From NCBI GenBank assembly GCA_937891045.1, contig CALBEV010000011.1:1-44496 (forward strand): a DNA stretch of 44,496 nt, in the 5' to 3' direction. The stretch's first letter is position 1. Every line of letters begins with the position of its first letter. The DNA comes from an uncultured Burkholderiales bacterium (lineage in GTDB: Bacteria; Pseudomonadota; Gammaproteobacteria; Burkholderiales; Burkholderiaceae). Shown piece after piece: positions 25,946 through 34,396 of the stretch. Position numbers and translations under genes: made by a program. The notes under the pieces are model-generated. The model was given only the letters and a program-made list of their open reading frames with translations, ran no database searches and was not told the origin of the DNA.

Positions 25946-27070
25946 ATGTCTGATTTAAGTCTTCAACTGCAGCAGGCCTCTGGCCAACTCCCAGTTACAA
26001 GCTATTTTGACGAGGCGCTTTATCAGCGCGAAATGGCTTTGCTGTTTCAGCAAGGTCCTCGTTACGTCGGTCATGCCTTGGCCGTGCCCGAGGTGGGTGA
26101 TTACATGGCCTTGCCCCAAGAACACGAAGGCCGCGCGTTGGTGCGCAACGCACAGGGCATCGAACTGATCTCCAATATTTGCCGCCACCGACAAGCGGTG
26201 ATGCTCAAAGGTCGTGGCAATTTGCAGTCTCCTGCTGCCAACATGGGCGGCAACATTGTCTGCCCCTTGCACCGCTGGACTTATGCCACCAATGGTCAAC
26301 TGCTGGGAGCCCCACACTTCCAACAAGACCCGTGTCTGAACCTGAACAACTACAAGTTGCGTGAATGGAATGGCTTGCTGTTCGAGGACAACGGCCGCGA
26401 CATCGAGGCCGATTTGGCCCACATGGGCCCACGCAGCCAACTCGACTTCACTGGCTACGCCCTGGACCACGTCGAGTTGCACGAGTGCAACTACAACTGG
26501 AAAACCTTCATCGAGGTGTACCTCGAGGATTACCACGTTGGTCCGTTCCACCCCGGCTTGGGCAACTTTGTCACCTGCGACGATTTGCAATGGGAGTTCA
26601 AAAAAGAATACTCGGTGCAAACTGTTGGCGTGGCCAACCGTCTGGGCAAAGCGGGCAGTCCCACCTATGAACGCTGGCACGATGCCTTGCTGAAGTACAA
26701 CCAAGGTGCAGTCCCGCCCCACGGCGCGATTTGGCTCACCTACTACCCGCACATCATGGTCGAGTGGTACCCGCATGTGCTCACCGTGTCCAGCTTGCAT
26801 CCCATGGGCCCGCGCAAAACCATGAACATGGTGCAGTTCTTCTATCCGGAAGAAATCGTCGCTTTCGAGCGTGAGTTTGTCGAGGCGCAACGCGCTGCCT
26901 ACATGGAAACTTGCGTCGAAGACGATGAAATTGCCGAACGCATGGACCAAGGCCGCTGGGCTTTGATGCAACGCGGTGACAACGAATTCGGCCCCTACCA
27001 AAGCCCGATGGAAGACGGCATGCAACAGTTTCATGAGTGGTATCACCAGCACATGAACGTTCAGCCTTAA
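25946..27070 (+). CDS. Rieske non-heme iron oxygenase, alpha-subunit type
   Basis: 374 residues. The Rieske [2Fe-2S] cluster is bound by Cys79/His81 (ICRHRQ) and Cys106/His109 (CPLHRW). The mononuclear iron site is in NYNWKTFIEVYLEDYH..FHPG with His197 and His202. The family also includes choline-monooxygenase-like and aromatic-ring hydroxylases; the substrate cannot be read from sequence. No reductase or beta-subunit gene is adjacent. The next gene, a transporter, overlaps its stop by one base, so the two form an operon. The AGGA site precedes the ATG. Confidence 0.88.
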   Translation: MSDLSLQLQQASGQLPVTSYFDEALYQREMALLFQQGPRYVGHALAVPEVGDYMALPQEHEGRALVRNAQGIELISNICRHRQAVMLKGRGNLQSPAANMGGNIVCPLHRWTYATNGQLLGAPHFQQDPCLNLNNYKLREWNGLLFEDNGRDIEADLAHMGPRSQLDFTGYALDHVELHECNYNWKTFIEVYLEDYHVGPFHPGLGNFVTCDDLQWEFKKEYSVQTVGVANRLGKAGSPTYERWHDALLKYNQGAVPPHGAIWLTYYPHIMVEWYPHVLTVSSLHPMGPRKTMNMVQFFYPEEIVAFEREFVEAQRAAYMETCVEDDEIAERMDQGRWALMQRGDNEFGPYQSPMEDGMQQFHEWYHQHMNVQP

Positions 27071-27966
27071 TGCAAGCCCTGTGGATGCTGCTGGCCGCAG
27101 CCTTGTTGGCCAGCATGAGTGTGTGCGTGAAATTTGCCTCCGTTTATTTTCACGCCAGTGAATTGGTGTTCTTTCGTGGCCTGATCAGCTTGGCCTTCGT
27201 GGCGGCTTTTGCCCACTATCGCGGCACACCCCTCAAAACGCCTATCCCGGCCATGCACTTTTGGCGCAGCATTGTCGGTGTCACAACCTTGGGCGCTTGG
27301 TTTTATGCGATTGGCAAACTGCCCTTGGCCACCGCCATGACCTTGAACTACATGAGCAGTGTGTGGATTGCCGCGTTTTTGGTGGGCGGCAGTTTGATGG
27401 GCACACTCACTGGCAACGGCCACGACATGCGTCGTCAAGGGCCCTTGGTGTTGGCCGTTCTGATGGGCTTTGTGGGTGTGGTCATGATGCTGCGCCCGAC
27501 CATCGAACAAAACCAATTGTTCGCTGGCTTGGTCGGTCTCATCTCTGGGTTTTTTGCCGCCTTCGCCTACATGCATGTGATGGCCTTGGGCCGCACCGGC
27601 GAGCCCATCACGCGGATTGTTTTTTACTTTGCCTTGGGCACCACCGTGGCAGGTTTGTTGGGCATGACCGTCACCGGCTTGTCAACATGGGACTGGATCC
27701 ACGCGGCTTGGTTGCTGCCGATTGGCCTCTTGGCCTCCTTGGGTCAGGTTTGTCTCACCCTGGCGTTTTCACGCGGCTCCACCTTGGTGGTGGCCAATTT
27801 GCAATACGCGGGTATTGTGTTTGCCGCCCTGTATGGCATGGTGTTGTTTGATGAACAATTGCCCACCATGGGCTGGCTGGGCATGGGCTTGATCATCGCA
27901 AGTGGCGTGGCCTCTACCGTGTTGCGCACCCGCGCGGTCCCCGATTCCCCTGCAGAGGAGCATTGA
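27070..27966 (+). CDS. DMT-superfamily (EamA) transporter
   Basis: 298 residues with about ten hydrophobic segments in two repeats of the EamA type: FFRGLISLAFVAAF and FWRSIVGVTTLGAWFYAIGKLPLATAMT in the first half, PIGLLASLGQVCLTLAF and PTMGWLGMGLIIASG in the second. It should export or import small metabolites across the inner membrane; the substrate is unknown. The ATG shares one base with the stop of the Rieske oxygenase gene and an ATG-proximal sulfurtransferase gene follows at once. Confidence 0.9.
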   Translation: MQALWMLLAAALLASMSVCVKFASVYFHASELVFFRGLISLAFVAAFAHYRGTPLKTPIPAMHFWRSIVGVTTLGAWFYAIGKLPLATAMTLNYMSSVWIAAFLVGGSLMGTLTGNGHDMRRQGPLVLAVLMGFVGVVMMLRPTIEQNQLFAGLVGLISGFFAAFAYMHVMALGRTGEPITRIVFYFALGTTVAGLLGMTVTGLSTWDWIHAAWLLPIGLLASLGQVCLTLAFSRGSTLVVANLQYAGIVFAALYGMVLFDEQLPTMGWLGMGLIIASGVASTVLRTRAVPDSPAEEH

Positions 27967-27968
27967 AC

Positions 27969-28817
27969 ATGTACACCACTTTGATTTCTGTGAGCGAACT
28001 GCAAGCTTTGAATGGCCCGGTGGTGGTCGTCGATTGCAGCGCCGACTTGAACAATCCGGCTGCTGGCCGCCAGCAATTTGAAACGCAGCACATCGCTGGA
28101 GCGCTGTTCGCCGACATCAACACCGACTTGGCGACGCACGACAAAGCGTTGTCGGTGAATGGCGGTCGACATCCACTGCCTACCCGCGAACACTTTGCCA
28201 AGTGGCTCGGCACCTGCGGCATTGACGCGCCAACACAAGTGGTGGTGTATGACCGCCAAGCCATGAACTACTGTGGCCGTTTGTGGTGGATGCTCAAGTG
28301 GTGCGGCCACGAAGCTGTGGCGGTGCTGGATGGTGGTTTGCAAGCTTGGGTGGCGGATGGCGGCGCCCTGGCCAGTGGTCCTGAAGCACCCGTGCAAGCC
28401 ACATCCTTCCCATTGCGAGACAGCTTGGTCGCGCTCAAATTCACAGCTGAGGTGTCCGCAGCTTTGGGCCAGCCCACACAAACCATTGTGGATGCGCGAG
28501 CCCCTGCTCGATTCAAAGGGGAGACCGAACCTTTCGATCCGGTGGCGGGTCACATTCCGGGGGCCTTGAACCGACCTTTCACCAGCAACTTCACGCCAGA
28601 GGGCTTCATGAAAAGCCCGGCGGTTTTGAAAGCCGAATTTGAAGCCTTGTTGAATGGCAGGGACGCCCACAGTGTGGTGCACCACTGCGGCAGTGGCATC
28701 AGTGCTGTCCCGAATGTGTTGGCGATGGAAGTGGCTGGCTTGGGCCGTCCTGCTTTGTATGCAGGCAGTTGGAGCGATTGGTGCAACAGGCCGGGCTTGC
28801 CGTGCGCCACGCTCTAA
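27969..28817 (+). CDS. Sulfurtransferase, tandem rhodanese (SseA / mercaptopyruvate type)
   Basis: 282 residues with two rhodanese domains. The first is the inactive one (VVDCSADLNNP, HIAGALFADINTDL), the second carries the active cysteine in HHCGSGISAVPN, near residue 238. CGSG followed by a hydrophobic residue favours 3-mercaptopyruvate over thiosulfate as donor. It transfers sulfur to cyanide or protein acceptors. Third gene of the oxygenase-transporter-sulfurtransferase operon. A 196-base AT-rich gap without recognisable genes follows. Confidence 0.9.
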   Translation: MYTTLISVSELQALNGPVVVVDCSADLNNPAAGRQQFETQHIAGALFADINTDLATHDKALSVNGGRHPLPTREHFAKWLGTCGIDAPTQVVVYDRQAMNYCGRLWWMLKWCGHEAVAVLDGGLQAWVADGGALASGPEAPVQATSFPLRDSLVALKFTAEVSAALGQPTQTIVDARAPARFKGETEPFDPVAGHIPGALNRPFTSNFTPEGFMKSPAVLKAEFEALLNGRDAHSVVHHCGSGISAVPNVLAMEVAGLGRPALYAGSWSDWCNRPGLPCATL

Positions 28818-29013
28818 GCAAGGGCAAACCCTGATCTTCATGCCTTTTGCTGGCGCAATAAGTGAACTATTGGCTTCAAGTAAAAGCAGTTTCAGAAATA
28901 CCCTTTTACTCAAAATAGTTTTTAACTTATAACTATCGAGCATCGCGCTTTATGAAAGAAGATCGATCGATTAGTTGTTGCCATTTATCACGCCAATTCA
29001 CAAAGGATCCAAC

Positions 29014-30267
29014 ATGTTTCATCAAAAAGTAGCCATGCTCTGGCTGGTATTTGCAGCCATTGCCAGCCCTGCATTCGCCGACACCACCAACGTCAAGACG
29101 CAAACCATCGTCGAAGTGAAGAAAAAGGGCGAGCATTGCGAAAATGACCCCAACTGTTTCAACCGTTACCATCCCGCCATCAAGCCGATTGCACGCGCGA
29201 AACCTGGTGATTTGATAGTGGTTCACACACGTGACGCCTTGGACGCCAAACTCAATATCAACTCCGTTGCCAAAGACGTCACGGCGATTGATACCAACCT
29301 GATTCACCCGATGACCGGCCCCATCTACATCGAAGGTGCGAAGCGCGGCGATGTATTGGCCATCAAGTTGATTGACATCAACCCCAATGAATACGGCTAC
29401 ACCACCTTGATTCCTGGTTTTGGCTTCTTGCCAGACATGTTTCCAGATCCTTATGTGGCCAACTGGAAGCTGAACCGCTATGAGGCCGTCTCAGCCCAAC
29501 TGCCTGGCGTTCGCATTCCCATGAATGGCTTCATGGGTTCGGTGGGTGTCATGCCTGGCGAAGAAGAAGTTGAAAAATGGTTGGCCCGCGAAAGCCAATT
29601 GGGTGCTGCTGGAGGTGTGGCATTGCCCCCTCAACCCATCAGTGCTCGTCCTGCTGAGATTTGCGGCCCCAAGGGCAGCCACAAAGACAAGTGCTTGCGC
29701 ACCGTGCCGCCCCGTGAAAACGGCGGCAACATGGACGTCAAACAAATGGTTGAAGGCACCACCCTGTTGTTGCCCTGCTTCATCGATGGCTGCGGCTTCT
29801 TCATTGGTGACGTGCACTATGCACAAGGCGATGGCGAAGTGGCAGGTACCGCCATTGAAATGGGTGCAGTTGTGACTGTTTCCACCGAAATCCGCAAGGG
29901 CATGGCCTCTTTGGTCAAACAACCCATGTTTGAAGGCGGCTCACAAATCAAAAAATTGGAGCCTGACAGCTTCCACGCTGTGGTCGGTTATCCCTTGAAA
30001 AAAGCGGGCGAAGTACCACCCCAGTGGGCTTACCTTGACAGCGAAAAAATCAAACCGCTGACCAACCTGTCCAACGATTTGACCTTGGCTGCACGCAACT
30101 CCATGATCGCCATGATCGACTGGCTGATGGCCACCAAAGGCTTGAGCAAAGAGCAAGCCCTGGTTGTTGCCAGCGTCGCCTGCGACTTGCGCATCAGCAA
30201 CGTGGTGGATGTGCCCAACTATGCCGTGACCACCATCTGCCCGATGGAAATCTTCGGTAAGAAATAA
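29014..30267 (+). CDS. Exported acetamidase/formamidase family protein
   Basis: 417 residues. A Sec signal peptide (MFHQKVAMLWLVFAAIASPAFA) precedes a full acetamidase/formamidase domain with AKPGDLIVVHTRDALD, GPIYIEGAKRGDVLAI, GSVGVMPGEEEVEKW, GGNMDVKQMVEGTTLLLP and GDVHYAQGDGEVAGTAIE. The family hydrolyses short amides to ammonia and a carboxylate; classical members are cytoplasmic, so export is notable. AAAGGA precedes the ATG. The unit ends at a strong terminator. It adds to the nitrogen-scavenging theme of the window, but its substrate is unproven. Confidence 0.9.
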   Translation: MFHQKVAMLWLVFAAIASPAFADTTNVKTQTIVEVKKKGEHCENDPNCFNRYHPAIKPIARAKPGDLIVVHTRDALDAKLNINSVAKDVTAIDTNLIHPMTGPIYIEGAKRGDVLAIKLIDINPNEYGYTTLIPGFGFLPDMFPDPYVANWKLNRYEAVSAQLPGVRIPMNGFMGSVGVMPGEEEVEKWLARESQLGAAGGVALPPQPISARPAEICGPKGSHKDKCLRTVPPRENGGNMDVKQMVEGTTLLLPCFIDGCGFFIGDVHYAQGDGEVAGTAIEMGAVVTVSTEIRKGMASLVKQPMFEGGSQIKKLEPDSFHAVVGYPLKKAGEVPPQWAYLDSEKIKPLTNLSNDLTLAARNSMIAMIDWLMATKGLSKEQALVVASVACDLRISNVVDVPNYAVTTICPMEIFGKK

Positions 30268-30285
30268 TCCCTCTACGCTGTATAA

Positions 30286-30315
30286 AAAGAGCGAGTCACT
30301 CTCGCTCTTTTTTTT
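30286..30315 (+). terminator. Rho-independent terminator after the amidase gene
   Basis: A perfect 10-bp stem, AAAGAGCGAG (30286-30295) with CTCGCTCTTT (30301-30310), closes a five-base loop and runs into eight T residues. It lies 18 bases after the amidase stop and only 12 bases before the ATG of the next gene, so it may also act as an attenuator for that gene. Confidence 0.92.
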
Positions 30316-30327
30316 GGATCTTCTGAT

Positions 30328-30903
30328 ATGCAAAGACGCTCTTTCCTTTCTCGCTTGAGTCTGGCTGCCGCCATGAGCGGGCTGACTGCCATGGCCTTGG
30401 CCCACACGCCCTACCGTTTTTGGGATGTGTTTCGAAAGCGAAACATGGTGATCCTGACATCGCATCAAGACTACACCGGAGATGACATTGGCGATCTTTG
30501 GGTGGCCACGCTGCGGCAAAACCTCCCGCTGAGTCGCGCACTGGTCAGTCGCACCCAAGATTTGGGTCGCATGGCCAGTCTGCTCAAAACAGACCAAGTC
30601 AAACTGGCGGTGTTGTCTCATGAGCACGCGCGGCAAATGTTTGCAGGCGATGCGCCCTTCGAGAGTTTCAAGCCACTTGAATTACAGATCTTGGTGGACA
30701 ACGGCAAGTACCTCTTGGTGACCCGACCGGATGTGCCTCTGTACCATGGTTATTTGGTGACACGCGGCTTGATGGACTCGGCGGCATCACTGCAGCTGAC
30801 AGATCCCGGCACCGGCCGACATGGCATGGTGATTCACCCTGGTGCCTTGGCTTTTTACAAAGGCGAAAAAATCGATCCCCCGCCCCCACCCCCAGACAAA
30901 TGA
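30328..30903 (+). CDS. Uncharacterised Tat-exported protein
   Basis: 191 residues. It opens with a twin-arginine signal (QRRSFLSRLSLAAAMSG, cut near ALA). The mature part has alternating strand/helix pattern (MVILTSHQDY, KLAVLSHEHARQMF, LQILVDNGKYLLVTR) that recalls periplasmic binding-protein folds, but I do not recognise a family. It ends in a run of six prolines before DK. It starts 12 bases after a strong terminator, with only a weak GGAT ribosome site, and shares ATGA with the next gene. Confidence 0.72.
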   Translation: MQRRSFLSRLSLAAAMSGLTAMALAHTPYRFWDVFRKRNMVILTSHQDYTGDDIGDLWVATLRQNLPLSRALVSRTQDLGRMASLLKTDQVKLAVLSHEHARQMFAGDAPFESFKPLELQILVDNGKYLLVTRPDVPLYHGYLVTRGLMDSAASLQLTDPGTGRHGMVIHPGALAFYKGEKIDPPPPPPDK

Positions 30904-31625
30904 AAAAGCCTGGTTTTCACCTTCGTTGGAGCCTGTTGTGGGCTCTTCATTGGCTGTTGTGCGCAACCAGTTGGTCACATGATTCCATCACCACTGAAGT
31001 GCGACAAAACTACCTGGCCAAGCTGTCTGAAACCCAGCAAATACTGGTGACAAGCTCTTCTCCTGCTGGCAAAGCCAAAGCGCATTTTTTGCTGGGCACC
31101 ACGTTGGATGAAATTCGCGACTTGTTCAACCAAGACATCATCAGCCATGGTGCGGTCAAGGGACTGGAATCGACATTGCTGCTGAGCGAGTTGGCCCGTG
31201 CGGGTTTCAAGTTAGAGAAATCTCCGCAAATCGGTCTTTACCTGTCCGCCCTGAATCACTACCGAACAGCGCTCAAGTTGGATAGCAAAGCCCCGTTCAA
31301 TGAACAGGCCAAATACCTGCTTTTTAAAAACCAGTTTTACGACAGCTTCAGCGACAACCCGCTGGCCCCTTTTTCTCAAACTCGCGAAGAATTGACTGAA
31401 ATGCTGACCATCGGCAACAGCTTGCTCAAGGCCAGAGACAGCACAGTCAATGCCGAAGAGGTTAAGTTCATTCTGGCCATCCATGTTTTGCAGGCTGTTC
31501 AACAAGGCATGGTGCCTAAAGAAGAGGGCTTGCGTCAGTTTAAAAAACTACACGCTGAACTTCGCAAAGAATACCCGCAAAGTCTCAAACCATTGACCTT
31601 GGAGGCGCTCGCGCCTGCCTCTTGA
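30900..31625 (+). CDS. Uncharacterised exported helical protein
   Basis: 241 residues with a signal peptide or N-terminal anchor (RWSLLWALHWLLCATSWS) and an almost all-helical mature part without cysteines or clear motifs. It includes TPR-like stretches such as YLSALNHYRTALKLDSKAPF near 115-135. No family recognised. It overlaps both neighbours, so it is translated as part of a three-gene unit with the HupE/UreJ-type membrane protein. Confidence 0.7.
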   Translation: MKKPGFHLRWSLLWALHWLLCATSWSHDSITTEVRQNYLAKLSETQQILVTSSSPAGKAKAHFLLGTTLDEIRDLFNQDIISHGAVKGLESTLLLSELARAGFKLEKSPQIGLYLSALNHYRTALKLDSKAPFNEQAKYLLFKNQFYDSFSDNPLAPFSQTREELTEMLTIGNSLLKARDSTVNAEEVKFILAIHVLQAVQQGMVPKEEGLRQFKKLHAELRKEYPQSLKPLTLEALAPAS

Positions 31626-31627
31626 CC

Positions 31628-32776
31628 ATGCTGGCTTTACCCCCTCGTTTGCACCGTTTTCTTCTTTGGGTCTCGCTGGCAGTCGGCCTGTTGGCCTCCC
31701 ATGGGTTGACATTGGCCCATCAAATAGGCAATAGCTATGTGACGATCCGTGAAGCAGAGGGTCGACTGCAACTGGAACTCGACTTCATCGTTCGCGACCT
31801 GGGCAACTTGCTGCAACAAGCTGCGCAAACGGATGCCGCGGCACCATCCCCTGATCAATTGGCGGCGATGCAGCCCGCCATCACAAAAGTGATTCAGGAT
31901 TCACTGGACATAGAGATAGATGGCGCGTCCGTTGCATTGGTGTTCGATGCGCAATCGGTGGTATTGCATAACGACGGGCTGTATGTTCGACAACGCTTCA
32001 ACGCTCCGCTTGAAGCCCAACCCCCCAAATTTGTCGTTGTTCGTTACCAATTCTTCACACAAAACGACAAGTTGGGGCGTGCCTTTTTCAAATTGCGCCT
32101 GTCTAACGATGAAATATCCTCGGTCTTTGACCATGACCATGCGGTTCAACGCTTTGTGTTGGGAGAGGCCAAAGGTTGGTCCACCTTCTGGCTCTTCATT
32201 CAAGAAGGGGCAAGGCATGTCCTGGAAGGCCCGGATCACCTGCTGTTTTTGTTGACCCTGCTTTTGCCAGGCCTGTTGTTACTTCAGCCTGCAGCCACCC
32301 CTACGGCCGCACGACATCCCGAAACAGCCGCAAAATTTGCCCTGAAGGTGATTACCGCATTCACCTTGGCGCATTCAATCACCTTGATTTGCTCGGTCTT
32401 GGGTTGGGTGAGCCTGCCCGATCGGTTCATTGAATCTGTGATTGCCCTGTCCATCATGGTGTCGGCGGCCATGAATTTACAAACGCGTTTTCAGTTCAGC
32501 CATTGGAAGATGGCATTTGTCTTTGGATTGATCCATGGCATGGGCTTTGCCAATGGCCTGAGAGAACTGGGTTTGTCGAGTATGTATTTTCTCGAAACCA
32601 TGCTGGCTTTCAATCTGGGGGTTGAATTGGGCCAACTGTTTGCCGTGCTGCTGGTTGGCTTGCCAGTTGTCGTGTTGTTCAGAAGTCAAGTTGCCAAAAA
32701 AAACCTGATGCGCTGGGGATCCGTGTCTGTTTTCTTGGTCGCATTCTGGTGGTTTGTGCAACGCTTGATTGGTTGA
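31628..32776 (+). CDS. HupE/UreJ-type membrane protein
   Basis: 382 residues. A signal-like N-terminus is followed by a periplasmic domain of about 170 residues, then a membrane domain with about six helices. The family motifs GPDHLLFLLTLLLPG, FTLAHSITL and FGLIHGMGFANGL are present. HupE/UreJ proteins are linked to nickel (or cobalt) uptake for hydrogenase and urease; the long periplasmic N-terminal domain is a variant seen in many genomes. The nearby urease would need nickel, but the gene is 26 kb away from it. The ATG at 31628 is chosen over an overlapping TTG at 31622. Confidence 0.85.
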   Translation: MLALPPRLHRFLLWVSLAVGLLASHGLTLAHQIGNSYVTIREAEGRLQLELDFIVRDLGNLLQQAAQTDAAAPSPDQLAAMQPAITKVIQDSLDIEIDGASVALVFDAQSVVLHNDGLYVRQRFNAPLEAQPPKFVVVRYQFFTQNDKLGRAFFKLRLSNDEISSVFDHDHAVQRFVLGEAKGWSTFWLFIQEGARHVLEGPDHLLFLLTLLLPGLLLLQPAATPTAARHPETAAKFALKVITAFTLAHSITLICSVLGWVSLPDRFIESVIALSIMVSAAMNLQTRFQFSHWKMAFVFGLIHGMGFANGLRELGLSSMYFLETMLAFNLGVELGQLFAVLLVGLPVVVLFRSQVAKKNLMRWGSVSVFLVAFWWFVQRLIG

Positions 32777-32798
32777 AGCGCCATCGTTTGTGGGGTCT

Positions 32799-33470
32799 TC
32801 AAAATCCCACGTAACGGACAAATTTTTCGTTGTCTTCTCGCACTGACTTCACATGGTTGGCCACGAAATCTTCATCCGGATAGCCCATGGCAATGCAGAT
32901 CATGATGTTTTGATCATCTGGAATTCCGGCATGCTCGCGCACCACCTTGGACTGCATGATGCCTTGGCCGTTGATGACACAGCCCAAACCACGCTCCCAA
33001 GCTGCCAGCACAATGGCATGCGACAAGGCACCTAAATCAAATTGACTGATGGCTGCCGGTTCGAGGTATTTGTCATAGGTCAAAACCAACGAGACCGGCG
33101 CATCGAATTGGCGAAAACCGCGCATCACCCAATCGGTGCGACGTGCTTTATCGTCACGCACAATACCCATGGCCTCGAACAACTGAATGGCAATGTCCAC
33201 CTGGCGTCTGCGGTGAATGCCCTCGTACTCTTCTTTCATGGGAAAGTCGCGTTTCGGTGGTACGCCATTCATCATGTTGTCTGAGTTCCCTTGGCGGATG
33301 CGATCCAAAGGTTCGCCCGTCACCACATGCACATACCAAGGCTGGGTGTTCATGCTGGAGGGCGACCATTTCGCCACTTCAATGATGTCTTCGATCACTT
33401 CGCGGGGCACTGGTTTTTGCAAATAACCGCGTACGCTTTTGCGGGCTTTGATGAGTTCTGAAAATTCCAT
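32799..33470 (-). CDS. Nitroreductase family protein
   Basis: 223 residues with the FMN-binding pattern of nitroreductases: IKARKSVRGY at the N-terminus, AKWSPSSMNTQPWYVHVV, FDLGALSHAIVLAAWERGLGC and IAMGYPDEDF. Such flavoproteins reduce nitroaromatics, quinones or related compounds with NAD(P)H. The ATG at 33470 has GGAG eight bases before it. It stands alone and converges on the HupE/UreJ-type gene. Confidence 0.9.
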   Translation of the reverse strand: MEFSELIKARKSVRGYLQKPVPREVIEDIIEVAKWSPSSMNTQPWYVHVVTGEPLDRIRQGNSDNMMNGVPPKRDFPMKEEYEGIHRRRQVDIAIQLFEAMGIVRDDKARRTDWVMRGFRQFDAPVSLVLTYDKYLEPAAISQFDLGALSHAIVLAAWERGLGCVINGQGIMQSKVVREHAGIPDDQNIMICIAMGYPDEDFVANHVKSVREDNEKFVRYVGF

Positions 33471-33540
33471 GTCGCCACTCCAAATCATGCTTGAACGCCA
33501 GGCCGCAAGATGGCCCCAGCCGAGAAAATTGAGAGCCTGT

Positions 33541-34365
33541 TCAATGCACGTGCATGAACTCGGTGGCCGCCGTCACCAAGGCAATCCCCGCAAACAACCA
33601 CAGCACTTGCATCGCTGTCGCTGGGGCAGTCAATCGTTTTTGCAGTTGAGGTATCAAGTCAGCCAAAGCCACATACACATAACTGCTGCTGGCGACCACC
33701 AGCATGAAGGGCAGCCAAGACTCGTGACCTTCGATCAAGAAATGTCCCAGCAGTCCGCCCAACACGGTCACGCCACCGGCCATGCAGAGTTTGAGCAAGG
33801 CACCCCGGCCTTGACCAAAGCCACGTTGCAACACCGCCAGATCACCCATGTGGTGTGGAATCTCGTGCGCCAGCACCGCCAGCGATGCCGCCACCCCCAA
33901 TCGGATGTCGGTCATGAACGCAGCAGCCACCAAGATGCCATCGCCAAAAGCGTGCACGCTGTCACCGGCCAAGACCGCCCAACTGCCTGCAAAACCTTGC
34001 TCAGAGGACGGCGCATCTGCCCCTTGATCATGATGGGCATGTTCGTGGCCCATCGAATGACTGCTGTGATCATGGTCATGACTGTGCTCATGACCGTGGT
34101 GCCACAACTCCGCCTTGTCCAACAGAAAGAAAAAAACCAAGCCTAACAACAAGGTCGTGAACAAGACATGCGGGGTGATATCAGATTCAAAAGCCTCCGG
34201 CAGCAAATGCATGAAGGCTGTGGCCAACAATGCGCCAGCTGCCAGGCTCAACAAATGTTGGGTGAAGCGTCCCAAGAGGGCACGCGACAGCAAGGCCGCC
34301 AGCAACACACTGCCCACGCCTGCACCTAGCGTACCCAGCACAGTGGCCCACAAGGTCAGATTCAT
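33541..34365 (-). CDS. ZIP family metal transporter
   Basis: 274 residues, about eight hydrophobic segments. A cytoplasmic loop near 95-120 is rich in histidine (HHGHEHSHDHDHSSHS). The metal-binding helix motifs HAFGDGILVAAAF and AHEIPHHMGDLAVL are those of ZIP transporters for zinc, iron or related divalent ions. It likely imports metal. The ATG at 34365 gives a natural first helix (LWATVLGTLGAGVGSVLLAAL, coded near 34297-34360). No strong ribosome site is visible. Confidence 0.9.
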   Translation of the reverse strand: MNLTLWATVLGTLGAGVGSVLLAALLSRALLGRFTQHLLSLAAGALLATAFMHLLPEAFESDITPHVLFTTLLLGLVFFFLLDKAELWHHGHEHSHDHDHSSHSMGHEHAHHDQGADAPSSEQGFAGSWAVLAGDSVHAFGDGILVAAAFMTDIRLGVAASLAVLAHEIPHHMGDLAVLQRGFGQGRGALLKLCMAGGVTVLGGLLGHFLIEGHESWLPFMLVVASSSYVYVALADLIPQLQKRLTAPATAMQVLWLFAGIALVTAATEFMHVH

Positions 34366-34396
34366 CGTTGTACGTTTTCTTGGCTCAGCAGCAAGC

